Below, in pieces: positions 35,683-44,733 of a DNA stretch of 64,000 nucleotides; position 1 is the first letter of the stretch, and each line of letters begins with the position of its first letter. Under the pieces are notes generated by a model, which saw nothing but the letters and a program-made list of their open reading frames with translations, did not search any database and had not been told where the DNA came from. This DNA is from Haloactinospora alba (GTDB lineage: Bacteria > Actinomycetota > Actinomycetes > Streptosporangiales > Streptosporangiaceae). The translations under genes were made by a program, and so were the position numbers. The stretch lies in the NCBI RefSeq assembly GCF_006717075.1, contig NZ_VFQC01000001.1, positions 992,001 to 1,056,000 of the forward strand, in the 5' to 3' direction.

Positions 35683-36651
35683 ATGAACGATCTTGACCTT
35701 GAAAAATTGCGGACCCCGTTGGCGATGCCCGCACATCCGGAGGGGTTCCGCAGCGGTTTCGCCTGTTTTGTCGGCCGTCCCAACGTCGGCAAGTCGACTC
35801 TGATGAACGCGCTGGTCGGGCAGAAGGTGGCGATTACCAGCCAGCGTCCGCAGACGACGAGACGGACCGTCCGCGGCATCGTGCACCGTCCCGACGCGCA
35901 GTTGATCGTTGTGGACACACCGGGTCTGCACAAGCCGCGCACACTGCTCGGCGAACGGCTGGACAGCCTGGTGCGCTCCACACTGGTCGAGGTCGACGTG
36001 ATCGGTTTCTGCGTCCCGGCCGGCGAGCCCATCGGACGCGGTGACACCTACATCGCCGGTGAACTCGCGGCCCAGACCAACACACCGGTCGTGGCACTGG
36101 TGACCAAGACCGATGCGGCGAGCGAGGAGCAGGTGGCCGAGCAGCTGCTCGCGGTCGAACGACTGGGGGAGTGGTCGGATATCGTGCCGGTCTCGGCGGA
36201 GACGGGGCAACGGCTCGACGTCGCTACCGACGTGCTGTGCGGACACCTGCCGGAAGGGCCACCGCTCTACCCGGAGCAGGACCGTACCGACGAGCCCGAG
36301 GAGATCCTGGTCGGCGAGCTCGTCCGCGAGGCGGCCCTGGAGGGGGTTCGGGACGAGCTGCCGCACTCCATCGCTGTCGTGGTCGATGAGATGGAGTCAC
36401 GGGACACCGCGGCGGACGAGCCGGAGATGATCGACATCTACGCCTCGTTGTACGTGGAACGGCCGAGCCAGAAAGCCATCGTGATCGGGGGCAAGGGGTC
36501 CCGCCTGCGGGACGTCGGAGCTCGCGCCCGCCAGCACATAGAGGCGTTGCTCGGCTGCCGCGTCTTCCTGGACCTGCGGGTCCGGGTAGCCAAGGACTGG
36601 CAGCGCGACCCGAAGAAGCTTCGCAAACTCGGCCTCGACCAGCAGACGTGA
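35683..36651 (+). CDS. era: Ribosome assembly GTPase Era
   Basis: A 322-residue GTPase that binds the 3' end of 16S rRNA during 30S assembly. G motifs: GRPNVGKSTL (G1), DTPGL (G3), TKTD (G4, in place of the usual NKxD), then a C-terminal KH domain with KAIVIGGKGSRLRDVG near 275. ATG 35683 (MNDLDLEKL) is chosen; the frame is open to 35464 but the extra residues are not Era-like. Convergent with the IclR regulator across a small hairpin. Confidence 0.94.
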   Translation: MNDLDLEKLRTPLAMPAHPEGFRSGFACFVGRPNVGKSTLMNALVGQKVAITSQRPQTTRRTVRGIVHRPDAQLIVVDTPGLHKPRTLLGERLDSLVRSTLVEVDVIGFCVPAGEPIGRGDTYIAGELAAQTNTPVVALVTKTDAASEEQVAEQLLAVERLGEWSDIVPVSAETGQRLDVATDVLCGHLPEGPPLYPEQDRTDEPEEILVGELVREAALEGVRDELPHSIAVVVDEMESRDTAADEPEMIDIYASLYVERPSQKAIVIGGKGSRLRDVGARARQHIEALLGCRVFLDLRVRVAKDWQRDPKKLRKLGLDQQT

Positions 36652-36661
36652 CCGCGCGATC

Positions 36662-36677
36662 CCGGCCTTGCGGCCGG
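36662..36677. terminator. Hairpin between era and the IclR gene
   Basis: CCGGCC-TTGC-GGCCGG, a 6-bp stem just after the era stop and before the convergent IclR stop. Small but well placed for termination. Confidence 0.5.
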
Positions 36678-36758
36678 AACCGGGAGGCGGCAGCGGGAGG
36701 GGAGTGCCGGGAAACGGGCCGTACGGACTCCGCAACACCGGCACCGGGCGCTGCCTCC

Positions 36759-37574
36759 TCAGGTCTGGTGGTTGAAGTCGCTGGCGAGCGTACGCGCGGT
36801 CCGCTGGACGATCGGTGCCGCCTTTTCGACGAAGTCCCAGCTCACCCGGGACTCGGGGCCGGAGACCGAGACCGCCATCTTGGCCGGGCCGCCCTGTACA
36901 CCGACCGAGACGCAACGCACCCCCACCTCCTGCTCGCCGTCGTCGATGGCGTATCCCTGTTCACGGATGTGGCCCATCTCGGCGGCGAAGTCCTCGGGAG
37001 AGGTGATGGTCCTCTCGGTGGCGGCCGGCATCCCGGTACGCCGGATCGTCGCCAGGGCCTCCTCCTCCGGTAGCTGGGCCAGGAGGGCTTTTCCGACCCC
37101 GGCGGAATGGGGAAGTACGCGCCGGCCGACCTCGGTGAACATCCGCATGGCGTGCGGTGAGGGGACTTGGGCGACGTAGACGACCTTGTCGCCGTCCAGC
37201 ATCGCCAGGTTGGCGGTCTCACCCAGTTCCTCCACCAGGTGCGCCAGGTGCGGGCGCGCCCACGTTCCCAGCATTCGGGAAGCGCTCTCCCCCAGTCCGA
37301 TGAGGCGCGGCCCCAGTGCGTACCGCCGGGAGGGAAGCTGGCGGACGTAACCGTTGCCGACGAGGCTGCGGATGATCCGGTGGATCGTGGGCAGCGGTAG
37401 ATGGGAGGAGTCCGCGAGTTCGCTCAGGGAAATCTCGCCACCCGCGTCGGCCATGATCTCCAGTAGCAGGAAAGCACGGTCCAGTGACTGCACACCGCCG
37501 GTGCGGGTGCGGGCTTCGGGATCCGTCGTGAGGTCGTCGGTGTCGGATGTCGTTTGTGGCGTTGGCGCTGTCAA
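36759..37574 (-). CDS. IclR-family regulator, probable allantoin/glyoxylate repressor (AllR-like)
   Basis: A 271-residue IclR-family protein. N-terminal winged helix (SLDRAFLLLEIMADAGGEIS, then LSELADSSHLPLPTIHRIIR) and C-terminal IclR ligand domain (MRMFTEVGRRVLPHSAGVGK, then GYAIDDGEQEVGVRCVSVGV). It stands at the edge of the purine/allantoin/glyoxylate island and is divergent from the HpcH-like gene. E. coli AllR and Streptomyces AllR, both IclR family, respond to allantoin-pathway metabolites. Tandem TTCC-N6-CGAAA-type sites at four promoters fit an IclR dimer-of-dimers. The regulator-site link is inference. Confidence 0.85.
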   Translation of the reverse strand: MTAPTPQTTSDTDDLTTDPEARTRTGGVQSLDRAFLLLEIMADAGGEISLSELADSSHLPLPTIHRIIRSLVGNGYVRQLPSRRYALGPRLIGLGESASRMLGTWARPHLAHLVEELGETANLAMLDGDKVVYVAQVPSPHAMRMFTEVGRRVLPHSAGVGKALLAQLPEEEALATIRRTGMPAATERTITSPEDFAAEMGHIREQGYAIDDGEQEVGVRCVSVGVQGGPAKMAVSVSGPESRVSWDFVEKAAPIVQRTARTLASDFNHQT

Positions 37575-37737
37575 CGGTTCCTAGCTCCCATCAACGTGAC
37601 CGTACCCAGCCCCTCTGGCTGCGTGTTCGGGACGGCGGTCACTTTCTTCGGGTCCTCATTCTGCGATACGGAAGCTTGGTCCGGCACCCCTGTGATGTAG
37701 CGCTTATGGTACGTGGCCCCAACGGCCACTCTTGTTG

Positions 37738-37773
37738 TTCCGAATCGTAGAAGTTATTATCCACTATATAAAA
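37738..37773. promoter_or_regulatory. Weak tandem IclR-type sites between iclR and the HpcH-like gene
   Basis: TTCCGAATCGTAGAA (37738-37752) and ATCCACTATATAAAA (37759-37773), starting 21 bp apart, in an AT-rich divergent promoter. Each differs from TTCC-N6-CGAAA at one to three positions. The spacing equals that of the other three pairs, which is the main support. Confidence 0.45.
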
Positions 37774-37832
37774 GTTGTTGGCCGTTTTGTTGTGAAACAC
37801 CGGATCGGAAGTACACGGAAGGGGCGTCATCA

Positions 37833-39131
37833 GTGAGTGCGCAGGACTCTGCAGGCAACAGCGCCGATGCGGCCGGAATCGGCCTCGCCGGATTGAACGA
37901 GGCCCTTGATACGCGACTCGCTGACGCCGACGCACGACTGCTGGAACAGTTCCCTGGGGAACGCGGGAAGCGTCAGCCGATCCACACTGTCTATGTTCCC
38001 GCTGACCGGATCCGTCCCGGTATCGCGACCGAGTGGGGCAAACAGGCGGACCAGGCCCTGCGGGAGCACGCCCCGGACGCGGGGACGCTGGCCGCTGCCA
38101 CCGGGATGAGTGCGGAGATGGTCGCCGAGTGCCTGCCGCGGGTGCAGGAGAAACTGCGCACCGAGCCGATCGAGGACCTGCGGATCGACCTGGAGGACGG
38201 CTACGGCACCCGACCCGACTCGGAGGAGGACCGGCACCTCACCGAAGCGGCCACCGCACTGTGCGCCGACCTGCGAAGCGCGGTGGCCCCTCCGTTCTTC
38301 GGTATCCGGATGAAGGGGATGGAGGCTGCGGGACGACACCGCGGGACACGCAGCCTGACCATGTTCCTGAACACCCTGTTGGAGGAACTGGGCGCTCTTC
38401 CCGAGGGCTTCGTCTTCACCCTCCCCAAGATCACCTCGGTCGACCAGGTGGAGGCGACGGTCTGGTTGGCGGAGCAGCTGGAGAAACGGTTGTCCCTGCC
38501 GAGCGGGAGCCTCCGGTTCGAGCTGCAGATCGAGACCCCGCAGTCCGTCATCGCTCCCGACGGCACCGCGACCGTCGCCCGGATGGTGCACGCCGGACAG
38601 GGGCGGGTAACCGCCCTGCACTACGGAACGTACGACTACAGCGCGGCGTGCGGAGTGACGGCAGGGTTCCAGAGCATGGCCCATCCGGTCGCCGACCACG
38701 CCAAGGCCGTCATGCAGGTCGCGGTCGCCGGGACCGGAGTGTGGCTGTCCGACGGCTCCACCAACGTGCTGCCGGTCGGGACCACCGAGGACGTGCACGA
38801 GGCATGGCACCTGCACTCCGGGCTCGTCCGCAGGTCCCTGGAACGCGCGTACTACCAGGGATGGGACATGCACCCCCACCACCTGCCCACCAGGTACCTG
38901 GCGACCTACGCGTTCTACCGGGAGGCGTTCCCCTCGGCAGCGGAACGGTTGGCCGCCTACCTCACCGCCGACTCGGGCGGTGTCCTCGACGAGCCGGCGA
39001 CCGCTCAGGCCCTGGCCTCCACCCTTGTCCGTGGCCTGCGCTGCGGCGCGCTCTCCGAGAGCGAGGTCAGTGACGCCACCGGAGCCGGATCCGAGGTGCT
39101 GGTCGGTTTCGCCAACCGGCGGGTGGGCTAG
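37833..39131 (+). CDS. HpcH/HpaI aldolase-like protein (DUF6986 type) of the allantoin locus
   Basis: A 432-residue protein with the citrate-lyase-beta/HpcH aldolase fold: RIDLEDGYGTRP near residue 122 (Asp-Glu-Asp signature), FFGIRMKGME near 155, FELQIETPQSV near 230 carrying the metal-binding Glu, and HYGTYDYSAACGV near 265 carrying the metal-binding Asp. Active-site residues look intact. It is longer than simple HpcH aldolases. Such proteins recur beside allantoin genes in actinobacteria, so glyoxylate or a ureido-acid is a plausible substrate, but the reaction is not known to me. GTG 37833 has GGAAGGGG upstream. The TAG stop is followed at once by a MITE-like element. Confidence 0.75.
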   Translation: MSAQDSAGNSADAAGIGLAGLNEALDTRLADADARLLEQFPGERGKRQPIHTVYVPADRIRPGIATEWGKQADQALREHAPDAGTLAAATGMSAEMVAECLPRVQEKLRTEPIEDLRIDLEDGYGTRPDSEEDRHLTEAATALCADLRSAVAPPFFGIRMKGMEAAGRHRGTRSLTMFLNTLLEELGALPEGFVFTLPKITSVDQVEATVWLAEQLEKRLSLPSGSLRFELQIETPQSVIAPDGTATVARMVHAGQGRVTALHYGTYDYSAACGVTAGFQSMAHPVADHAKAVMQVAVAGTGVWLSDGSTNVLPVGTTEDVHEAWHLHSGLVRRSLERAYYQGWDMHPHHLPTRYLATYAFYREAFPSAAERLAAYLTADSGGVLDEPATAQALASTLVRGLRCGALSESEVSDATGAGSEVLVGFANRRVG

Positions 39132-39292
39132 GGCCTGTTCGGCGAACGCCTGTCCTCCCGTGCCTGGCTCCGGTGCCGCGCCGGAGGCGGTTCCCTCAGT
39201 CGTCCGGGAGCCGCTCCGCCGTGTTCCCCGGCAGCCCCGGCGGGGTACCGGAGCCGCGGCTCGTGACGAACAGCGCCTCTCGAACGGGTCCG
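39132..39292 (-). repeat. MITE-like element, copy 2 (reverse orientation)
   Basis: About 161 bp starting directly after the HpcH-like stop CTAG. One end is GGGCCTGTTCGGCGAACGCC. The other, read inward on the minus strand, runs GACCCGTTCGAGAGGCGC then CTGTTCGTCACGAGCCGCGG, matching copies 1 and 4. The internal GGCGGAGCGG also matches. It forms most of the gap before allB. Confidence 0.65.
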
Positions 39293-39571
39293 GGCGCTGT
39301 GGCTCGTGGCCAGTAGGGATACTGGTCGACGGCGGTACCCGTTGCCGACGTGACGGGAGACCCAGCCCTCCCGCGGAGTACGGCGGTACCGCTGGTTCCC
39401 GGAAGAGGTCCGGAAGGGGCCCGCTGGTCCCGGAACGGCCACACCAGCTGACCGTTCCGGGACTCTCCGGTGGGATCGTTGCCGCGCGCCCGCGGCAAGG
39501 CTGCCTCGGCCGGGGGCGCAGGACCCACGGCGCCCCACCGAAACTTCATCAACCATGCGAGATGTGGAGAT

Positions 39572-40924
39572 ATGCCAGATTACGACTACGACCTTGTGAT
39601 CCGTGCGCGCCGGACGGTGACTCCACAGGGGGAGATCCCGGCCACGGTGGGAGTACGCGACGGGAAGATCGTGGCGGTGGAGAGCTACGACAGTCCGGTG
39701 CGTTCCGCTGAGACGGTGGAACTGGCGGACGACGAGGCACTGCTTCCCGGCCTTGTCGACAGCCACGTCCACGTCAACGAGCCGGGACGGACCGGCTGGG
39801 AAGGGTTCGCGACGGCCACCCGCGCGGCTGCGGCCGGAGGGTTCACGACGATCGTGGACATGCCGTTGAACAGCATCCCCCCGACCACGACCGTGGAGGC
39901 GTTGGAGACCAAACGTGAGGTCGCCCGCCAGCAGGCCACCGTCGACATCGGGTTCTGGGGAGGAGCGGTCCCGGAGAACACCGACGCGGGTGACACGAGT
40001 GAACTCCGCGCGCTACACGAGCAGGGGGTGTACGGGTTCAAATCCTTCCTGTCCCCCTCGGGCGTGGAGGAGTTCGGCCATCTCACCGCTGAGCAGTTCC
40101 GCACCGCCGTCACCGCGATCGGGGAGTTCGGCGGGCAGATCATCGTGCACGCCGAGGACGCGAACGTACTGAGCGCGGCACCGTCGGCCCAAGGGCCGGA
40201 CTACGCCGGCTACCTCGCCTCCCGGCCGGACGAGGCCGAACACGCGGCGATCGAGCTCGTCATCGAGACCGCGCGCGCCACCGGTACCCGCTCGCACATC
40301 CTGCACCTGTCGACGGCCACGGCACTGCCCGCGATCAGGCGGGCCAGGGAGGACGGTGTGCCGTTGACGGTGGAGACCTGCCCGCACTACCTGACGCTTG
40401 CCGCCGAGGAGGTCCCGTCGGGCGCGACCCAGTTCAAGTGCTGCCCGCCGATCCGTGGCGCCGCCAACCGGGACGCCCTCTGGCAGGCGCTCGCCGACGG
40501 TCTCATCGACTGCGTCGTCAGCGACCACTCGCCGAGCACACCCGACCTGAAACACCTGGAAACCGGTGACTTCGGAACCGCCTGGGGCGGGGTATCCGGG
40601 CTGCAGGTGGCGTTCTCGGCGGTGTGGACCGAGGCGGCGCAACGTGGTTACGGCCTCGCCGACGTCGCCTACTGGATGGGGCAGCGTCCGGCCGAGGTCG
40701 CGGGGGTGGACGGAAAGGGGCGTATCGCTCCCGGTAACGACGCTGATTTCGCCGTCGTCGCCCCGGATGCGGGGACCAGGATCGACGCGCGGACGCTGCA
40801 GCACAGGCACTCCCTCAGCGCCTACGACGGAACCGAGGTGCGCGGAGTGGTGCGTCAGACCTGGCTGCGTGGCGCGCGGATCGACTTTGACGACCCGAGG
40901 GGGCGGCTGCTGAGCCGAGCCTGA
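39572..40924 (+). CDS. allB: Allantoinase
   Basis: A 450-residue dihydroorotase-type amidohydrolase that opens allantoin to allantoate. Binuclear metal site: [14 protein letters not shown] near residue 58, the carboxylated-Lys region [13 protein letters not shown] near 150, [10 protein letters not shown] near 190, [12 protein letters not shown] near 245, and [10 protein letters not shown] near 315 with the catalytic Asp. Neighbouring uricase-pathway genes support allantoinase over hydantoinase or dihydroorotase. ATG 39572 ([14 protein letters not shown]) has GGAG just upstream. The following step, allantoicase or allantoate amidohydrolase, is not in the window. Confidence 0.92.
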   Translation: MPDYDYDLVIRARRTVTPQGEIPATVGVRDGKIVAVESYDSPVRSAETVELADDEALLPGLVDSHVHVNEPGRTGWEGFATATRAAAAGGFTTIVDMPLNSIPPTTTVEALETKREVARQQATVDIGFWGGAVPENTDAGDTSELRALHEQGVYGFKSFLSPSGVEEFGHLTAEQFRTAVTAIGEFGGQIIVHAEDANVLSAAPSAQGPDYAGYLASRPDEAEHAAIELVIETARATGTRSHILHLSTATALPAIRRAREDGVPLTVETCPHYLTLAAEEVPSGATQFKCCPPIRGAANRDALWQALADGLIDCVVSDHSPSTPDLKHLETGDFGTAWGGVSGLQVAFSAVWTEAAQRGYGLADVAYWMGQRPAEVAGVDGKGRIAPGNDADFAVVAPDAGTRIDARTLQHRHSLSAYDGTEVRGVVRQTWLRGARIDFDDPRGRLLSRA

Positions 40925-40978
40925 CGCGGTTACTCCGGTCACTCCCGAGACGCACGGGAGGACTGCACAGCGATAGAA

Positions 40979-41009
40979 GCGGTCCCGGGCGACGTTCGCC
41001 CGGGACCGC
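40979..41009. terminator. Bidirectional terminator between allB and the permease
   Basis: Perfect 13-bp stem GCGGTCCCGGGCG / CGCCCGGGACCGC with a 5-nt loop, centred in the gap between convergent allB and the NCS2 permease gene. Confidence 0.88.
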
Positions 41010-41043
41010 GGTGTGGAGCGTCAGGTGTCGGATGCCGCCCCGG

Positions 41044-42591
41044 TCAGTCCGGGTCCCGGTCCAAACGGGCTCCGGCGTCCCCCGTGGCGGTGGAACCGTT
41101 GGGGGAGACGGCAGCCGCGTCCGTCTGCGCTGCCGGGGGTTGTGTCTCCTCCTCGTCCCCATCCTGGGGGTAGGCCTGGTCCAGGGTGGGAGCGGCGGAG
41201 AAGACCGTTGGATCGTCCTCGTACTGTCCACCACCGATGACGTTGAAGACGAGGTTGAGCAGGATGGCCACGAACGCCGCGCCGACGATGCCCGACTCCA
41301 GGATCGTGCTGAGCCAGGAGGGGAGGCCTTCGTAGAACTCGGGCACCGCTATCGGGATGATGCCGAAGCCCAGTGACGTGGCGACGAGGATGAGGTTGAG
41401 GTTGTCGTCGAAGTCGACCTTGCCCAGCGTGCGGATCCCGCTGGCTGCGACCGTCCCGAACAGGACGAGCCCCGCGCCGCCCAGTACCGGGTTGGGGATC
41501 GTGGCGACGATCCGGCCCAGGATGGGGAACAGCCCCAGGATGATCAGCATGCCCGCGCCGACGGCGACGACGAAGCGGCTCTTCACCTTGGTGAGCGCGA
41601 TCAGCCCGATGTTCTGGGCGAAGGAGCTTCCCGGCGTGCCGTTGAGGAGCGGAGCGAGGACGGACGCGCTGACGTCGGCCCGCAACCCGGCGGAGATCCG
41701 CCGCGCGTCCACCTTGGCGCCGACGATCTCGCCCACCGCGATGATGTGCGAGGCGCCCTCGGTCAGCACCACCAGCATGATCACGCACATGGTCAGGATC
41801 GCCGCCGTGTCGAACTCCGGGAGACCGAAGTGCAGGGGGGAACCCAGCGAGAACACGGGCCCCCCGGTGACCTCACTGAAGTCGGCCTTCCCGAACGGGA
41901 TCGCGATGAGGGTGCCCGCGACCATGCCCAGAAGGATGGACAGCCGGCTGAGGAGCCCGGGAAGGACCCGGGAGAACAACAGGACGAGTGCCAGCGTGGC
42001 GCCGGCCAGAGCCAGGTTCGACAGTGACGGGTGGTGTCCCGGTGACTCGTCGATGATCCAGTCGGCGGCGACCGGCATCAGGGACAACCCGATGATGGTG
42101 ATGATGCTTCCGGTGACCACCGGTGGGAAGAAGCGAACGAGTTGGCCGAAGAAAGGGGTCAGACACAGCGCGAACAGGCCACCGACGAGGGAGGCACCGA
42201 ACACGACGGGCATCCCCAGGTCGGGGTCGGCGGCGATCGTTGTCATGGCGCTGACGGGAACGAAGGAGGCGCCGACGACGATGGGAAGTTGCGCGCCCGT
42301 GCCCCATGGGCCGAGGGTCTGCAGCAGGGTGGCTATGCCCGCGACGAGCAGTGCCCCGCTGACAAGGATGCCGAGGTCCGCGGCACCGAGGTCAGCGGCG
42401 CCGCCGATCACCAGCGCGGGAGCGACCGCTCCGGCGTACATGGTGAGGATGTGCTGCAACCCGTAGATCGTCAGCAGCTTCGCCGGTAGCTTCTCGTCCT
42501 CGGGGCGTTCGTCAGTCTGCCCATCGGAATGGGTACCAGTAGCGGCGTTTGTTGTGGCCGAGCCGTCCTTCACGGATTTGCGGAATCTCAT
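41044..42591 (-). CDS. NCS2-family purine (urate/xanthine) permease
   Basis: A 515-residue integral membrane transporter of the nucleobase-ascorbate (NCS2) family, with about 12-14 membrane segments. Signature pieces are GLQHILTMYAGAVAPALVIG near residue 42, FFPPVVTGSIITIIGLSL near 165, TEGASHIIAVGEIVGAKVD near 285, and NGTPGSSFAQNIGLIALTKV near 315 (related to the QNxGxxxxT substrate motif). A hydrophilic acidic C-terminal tail is present. Its place beside uricase suggests urate or xanthine uptake. ATG 42591 (MRFRKS) is chosen; the longer frame to 42744 is not transporter-like. Confidence 0.88.
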   Translation of the reverse strand: MRFRKSVKDGSATTNAATGTHSDGQTDERPEDEKLPAKLLTIYGLQHILTMYAGAVAPALVIGGAADLGAADLGILVSGALLVAGIATLLQTLGPWGTGAQLPIVVGASFVPVSAMTTIAADPDLGMPVVFGASLVGGLFALCLTPFFGQLVRFFPPVVTGSIITIIGLSLMPVAADWIIDESPGHHPSLSNLALAGATLALVLLFSRVLPGLLSRLSILLGMVAGTLIAIPFGKADFSEVTGGPVFSLGSPLHFGLPEFDTAAILTMCVIMLVVLTEGASHIIAVGEIVGAKVDARRISAGLRADVSASVLAPLLNGTPGSSFAQNIGLIALTKVKSRFVVAVGAGMLIILGLFPILGRIVATIPNPVLGGAGLVLFGTVAASGIRTLGKVDFDDNLNLILVATSLGFGIIPIAVPEFYEGLPSWLSTILESGIVGAAFVAILLNLVFNVIGGGQYEDDPTVFSAAPTLDQAYPQDGDEEETQPPAAQTDAAAVSPNGSTATGDAGARLDRDPD

Positions 42592-43332
42592 GGCCAGTTT
42601 CCAGCCTCTTGCGGTCGTGGCTCGTTGGTGTGGCGGTCGAGAGACGCACGCCAGCGGGCCGGTCTTATCTGGGGATAGTGGTGGACTGTCCCACTCGATT
42701 GAGCGGCCACCCAGGCTTGGGATATGCGGTTGTGGTTCCGGCACGGGGTGTTGGGACCCGTGCCCTCCGTCTCCGAGAGTGTCGCCTCGGGGCGGATGGT
42801 CGCGCGGGGTCTCCGGTACGGTCGGCTCCGGTCGTCAGGCCGCCACGGAGACGAAACGAGCGGTCGCTTGTTTTCCGGTGGAGTGGTGGATTCCTCTCCT
42901 TTTCACGGGGTGCTGCGGCTGTGTCGGGGACTCTGTGCAGACGGGCGGGCGGTGCGCCCGTACCGGGAGGCTTCCTCCGGCCGCGCGGCCGGGTCAGTTG
43001 TCCTCCCGGGGGTCTGGGGCAGCTGTGCGGGGAACGGGAACGCGGTGCCGCACTGTCGGAGGGGTCCCGACGGCTCCGCAGCCGGGGGAGCGCCACGGCA
43101 ACGGAGCATGCCGGGAGCCCCCCAACCGGAGGGGCGCGTCACGGTTGCTCGTTGCCATGGCGGAGTGTCAGCCCTTTCGACGTGGTGTTCCGCGGTCCGG
43201 CTACCGGTTCTGTTACAGCGGGGAGCTTGTCTGTGGCTCTGGTGGCGGGGAGTGGCGGCCGCCACCAGGGTGCGGCGGGCCCACGGCAACAGGAGGGAAG
43301 GGGATGCCGAAGGCCCGCCCGCGGCTCCGGTG
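42592..43332. other. Long intergenic region between permease and uricase genes
   Basis: 741 bp between two minus-strand genes. Open frames on both strands lack family signatures and ribosome sites, so I call no gene. The right end holds the uricase terminator hairpin. Promoter elements for the permease are expected near 42600-42750. No pair of TTCC-N6-CGAAA sites was found here. Confidence 0.5.
43275..43318 (-). terminator. Hairpin after the uricase gene
   Basis: GCGGGCC..CGGCA and TGCCG..GGCCCGC form a two-part stem of 7 plus 5 bp within about 15 bp of the uricase stop. Confidence 0.55.
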
Positions 43333-44229
43333 TTACACGAACTTGGGAACCGTGTCCCAGGCACGGCCGGCCTCCGGAGCGTCGTCGCGTTCCACCGTGG
43401 CCTCGATCAGGCCGTAGGGGCGGTCCGCGGCGAAGAACACCTCGTTGGGGTTGTCCAGGCCGAAGGGGGAGAGGTCCACCAGGAAGTGGTGGTTGTTGGG
43501 CATGGAGAACTTGATCTCGGCGATCTCCGGGTGCGCTTCCAGCACAGCCTGGCCCATGGCGTACAGCGTCTGCTGGAGGGCGTAGCTGTGGGTGTTGGCG
43601 AACTGTTCGAGCATGATCGCCTTCACCGACTCGTAGGTCTTGTCCCAGTCGATGTCGTGGCTGGTGTAACGCCAGCGCGCCGAGACGTCAGTGGCGAGAA
43701 TCCGGTCGGTGACCTCGGGAAGCGTGGTGTACCTCGTCTTCGGGTACCCGTGGAACTCCGAGCCGGTGGACTTCAGCACGGTCAGCCCGGTGAAGCCGGA
43801 CACGACCCATTCCTCGCCGTGTTCCTTGGTGACGACGGTGGTGCGGGTCTCGCCCCCGCGCCGGACGAACGAATGGTCGTGCGGGCCGTCCTGCGTCGGG
43901 ATGCGGTCCCAGGAGTACTCCTCCACTTCCTGGCGCGCTCCGTTGACGTGCTCGAAACCGCTGACGAAGTGCCGTGCGAGCAGAAGGGCGAAATCCTCGA
44001 TCGCGCCGACGCCCCCGTTCTCCTTCGCGAGGGCGTAGACCGTGTTCTTCTGGGTGTCGGTAGGGATGCAGGGGCTGTTGTCACCAGCGCTGTGCACGGG
44101 TTCGAAGTCGCCCCGGAGCTGGGAGCTGACGTTGACGTCCTTGATCTGGTGGACGTCGGTCTCCCGGTTGATCCGGACCAGCCGCACCTCGGCCTTGCCG
44201 TACTGGTTGTCTCCGAGTCGGATACCCAC
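43333..44229 (-). CDS. uaZ: Urate oxidase (uricase)
   Basis: A 298-residue cofactor-free uricase that oxidises urate to 5-hydroxyisourate. Conserved elements: GKAEVRLVRINRETD with the N-terminal Lys, DNSPCIPTDTQKNTVYALAK with the catalytic Thr near residue 58, and MPNNHHFLVDLSPFG with the active-site His near 255. Two T-fold repeats make the tunnel-shaped tetramer in known structures. The GTG start at 44229 follows AAAGGAG. Third gene of the uraD-hiuH-uaZ group, so the three steps from urate to allantoin are together. Confidence 0.95.
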   Translation of the reverse strand: MGIRLGDNQYGKAEVRLVRINRETDVHQIKDVNVSSQLRGDFEPVHSAGDNSPCIPTDTQKNTVYALAKENGGVGAIEDFALLLARHFVSGFEHVNGARQEVEEYSWDRIPTQDGPHDHSFVRRGGETRTTVVTKEHGEEWVVSGFTGLTVLKSTGSEFHGYPKTRYTTLPEVTDRILATDVSARWRYTSHDIDWDKTYESVKAIMLEQFANTHSYALQQTLYAMGQAVLEAHPEIAEIKFSMPNNHHFLVDLSPFGLDNPNEVFFAADRPYGLIEATVERDDAPEAGRAWDTVPKFV

Positions 44230-44370
44230 GTCGGGTCAACTCCTTTGGTGTGGAACTACAACGGTGTAATGGAGTTCGCGCGCCCGTTTCGTCGGTACGC
44301 GCCCAGGTGCGCCCGAGGGAGGACCGCTGTCGCGGAAGGACCTATCACGCACTCGCATTGGGTGCCAGGG

Positions 44371-44733
44371 TCAGCTGCCCCGGTAAGTGGAGAACGCGAA
44401 TGGGCTCAACAGGAGCGGGATGTGGTAGTGCGCGTCCTCGTCGGTGAGGTGGAAGGCGATGGTGGCCTCGGGGTAGAAGCCCTGTTGGCCGGTGCGGTCG
44501 AAGTAGTGCGCCGTGTCGAAGACGACCCGGTACGTGTCGGCGCTGAGCTGTTCCGGTCCGAAGTCGGGAACGCGGCCGTCCTCGTTGGTGCTGCTTTGCG
44601 CGACCGTTTCCCAGGAGGCGTGTCCGGGAGTGGCCTCGGCGCCGCCTGCTGCGCGCCGTTCCAACCGTACGGGTACTCCCGTGGCCGGACGGCCGAGGGC
44701 AGTGTCGAGGACGTGTGTCGTCACGTGGCTCAT
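44371..44733 (-). CDS. hiuH: 5-Hydroxyisourate hydrolase (transthyretin-like)
   Basis: A 120-residue HIUase that hydrolyses 5-hydroxyisourate to OHCU. Active-site features: SHVTTHVLDTALGRPA at the N-terminus (His), a central Arg, HYHIPLLLSPFAFSTY and the C-terminal YRGS motif that separates HIUases from true transthyretins. ATG 44733 overlaps the uraD stop (ATGA), so translation is coupled. The frame extends to 44877 but only by reading over uraD. Confidence 0.95.
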   Translation of the reverse strand: MSHVTTHVLDTALGRPATGVPVRLERRAAGGAEATPGHASWETVAQSSTNEDGRVPDFGPEQLSADTYRVVFDTAHYFDRTGQQGFYPEATIAFHLTDEDAHYHIPLLLSPFAFSTYRGS

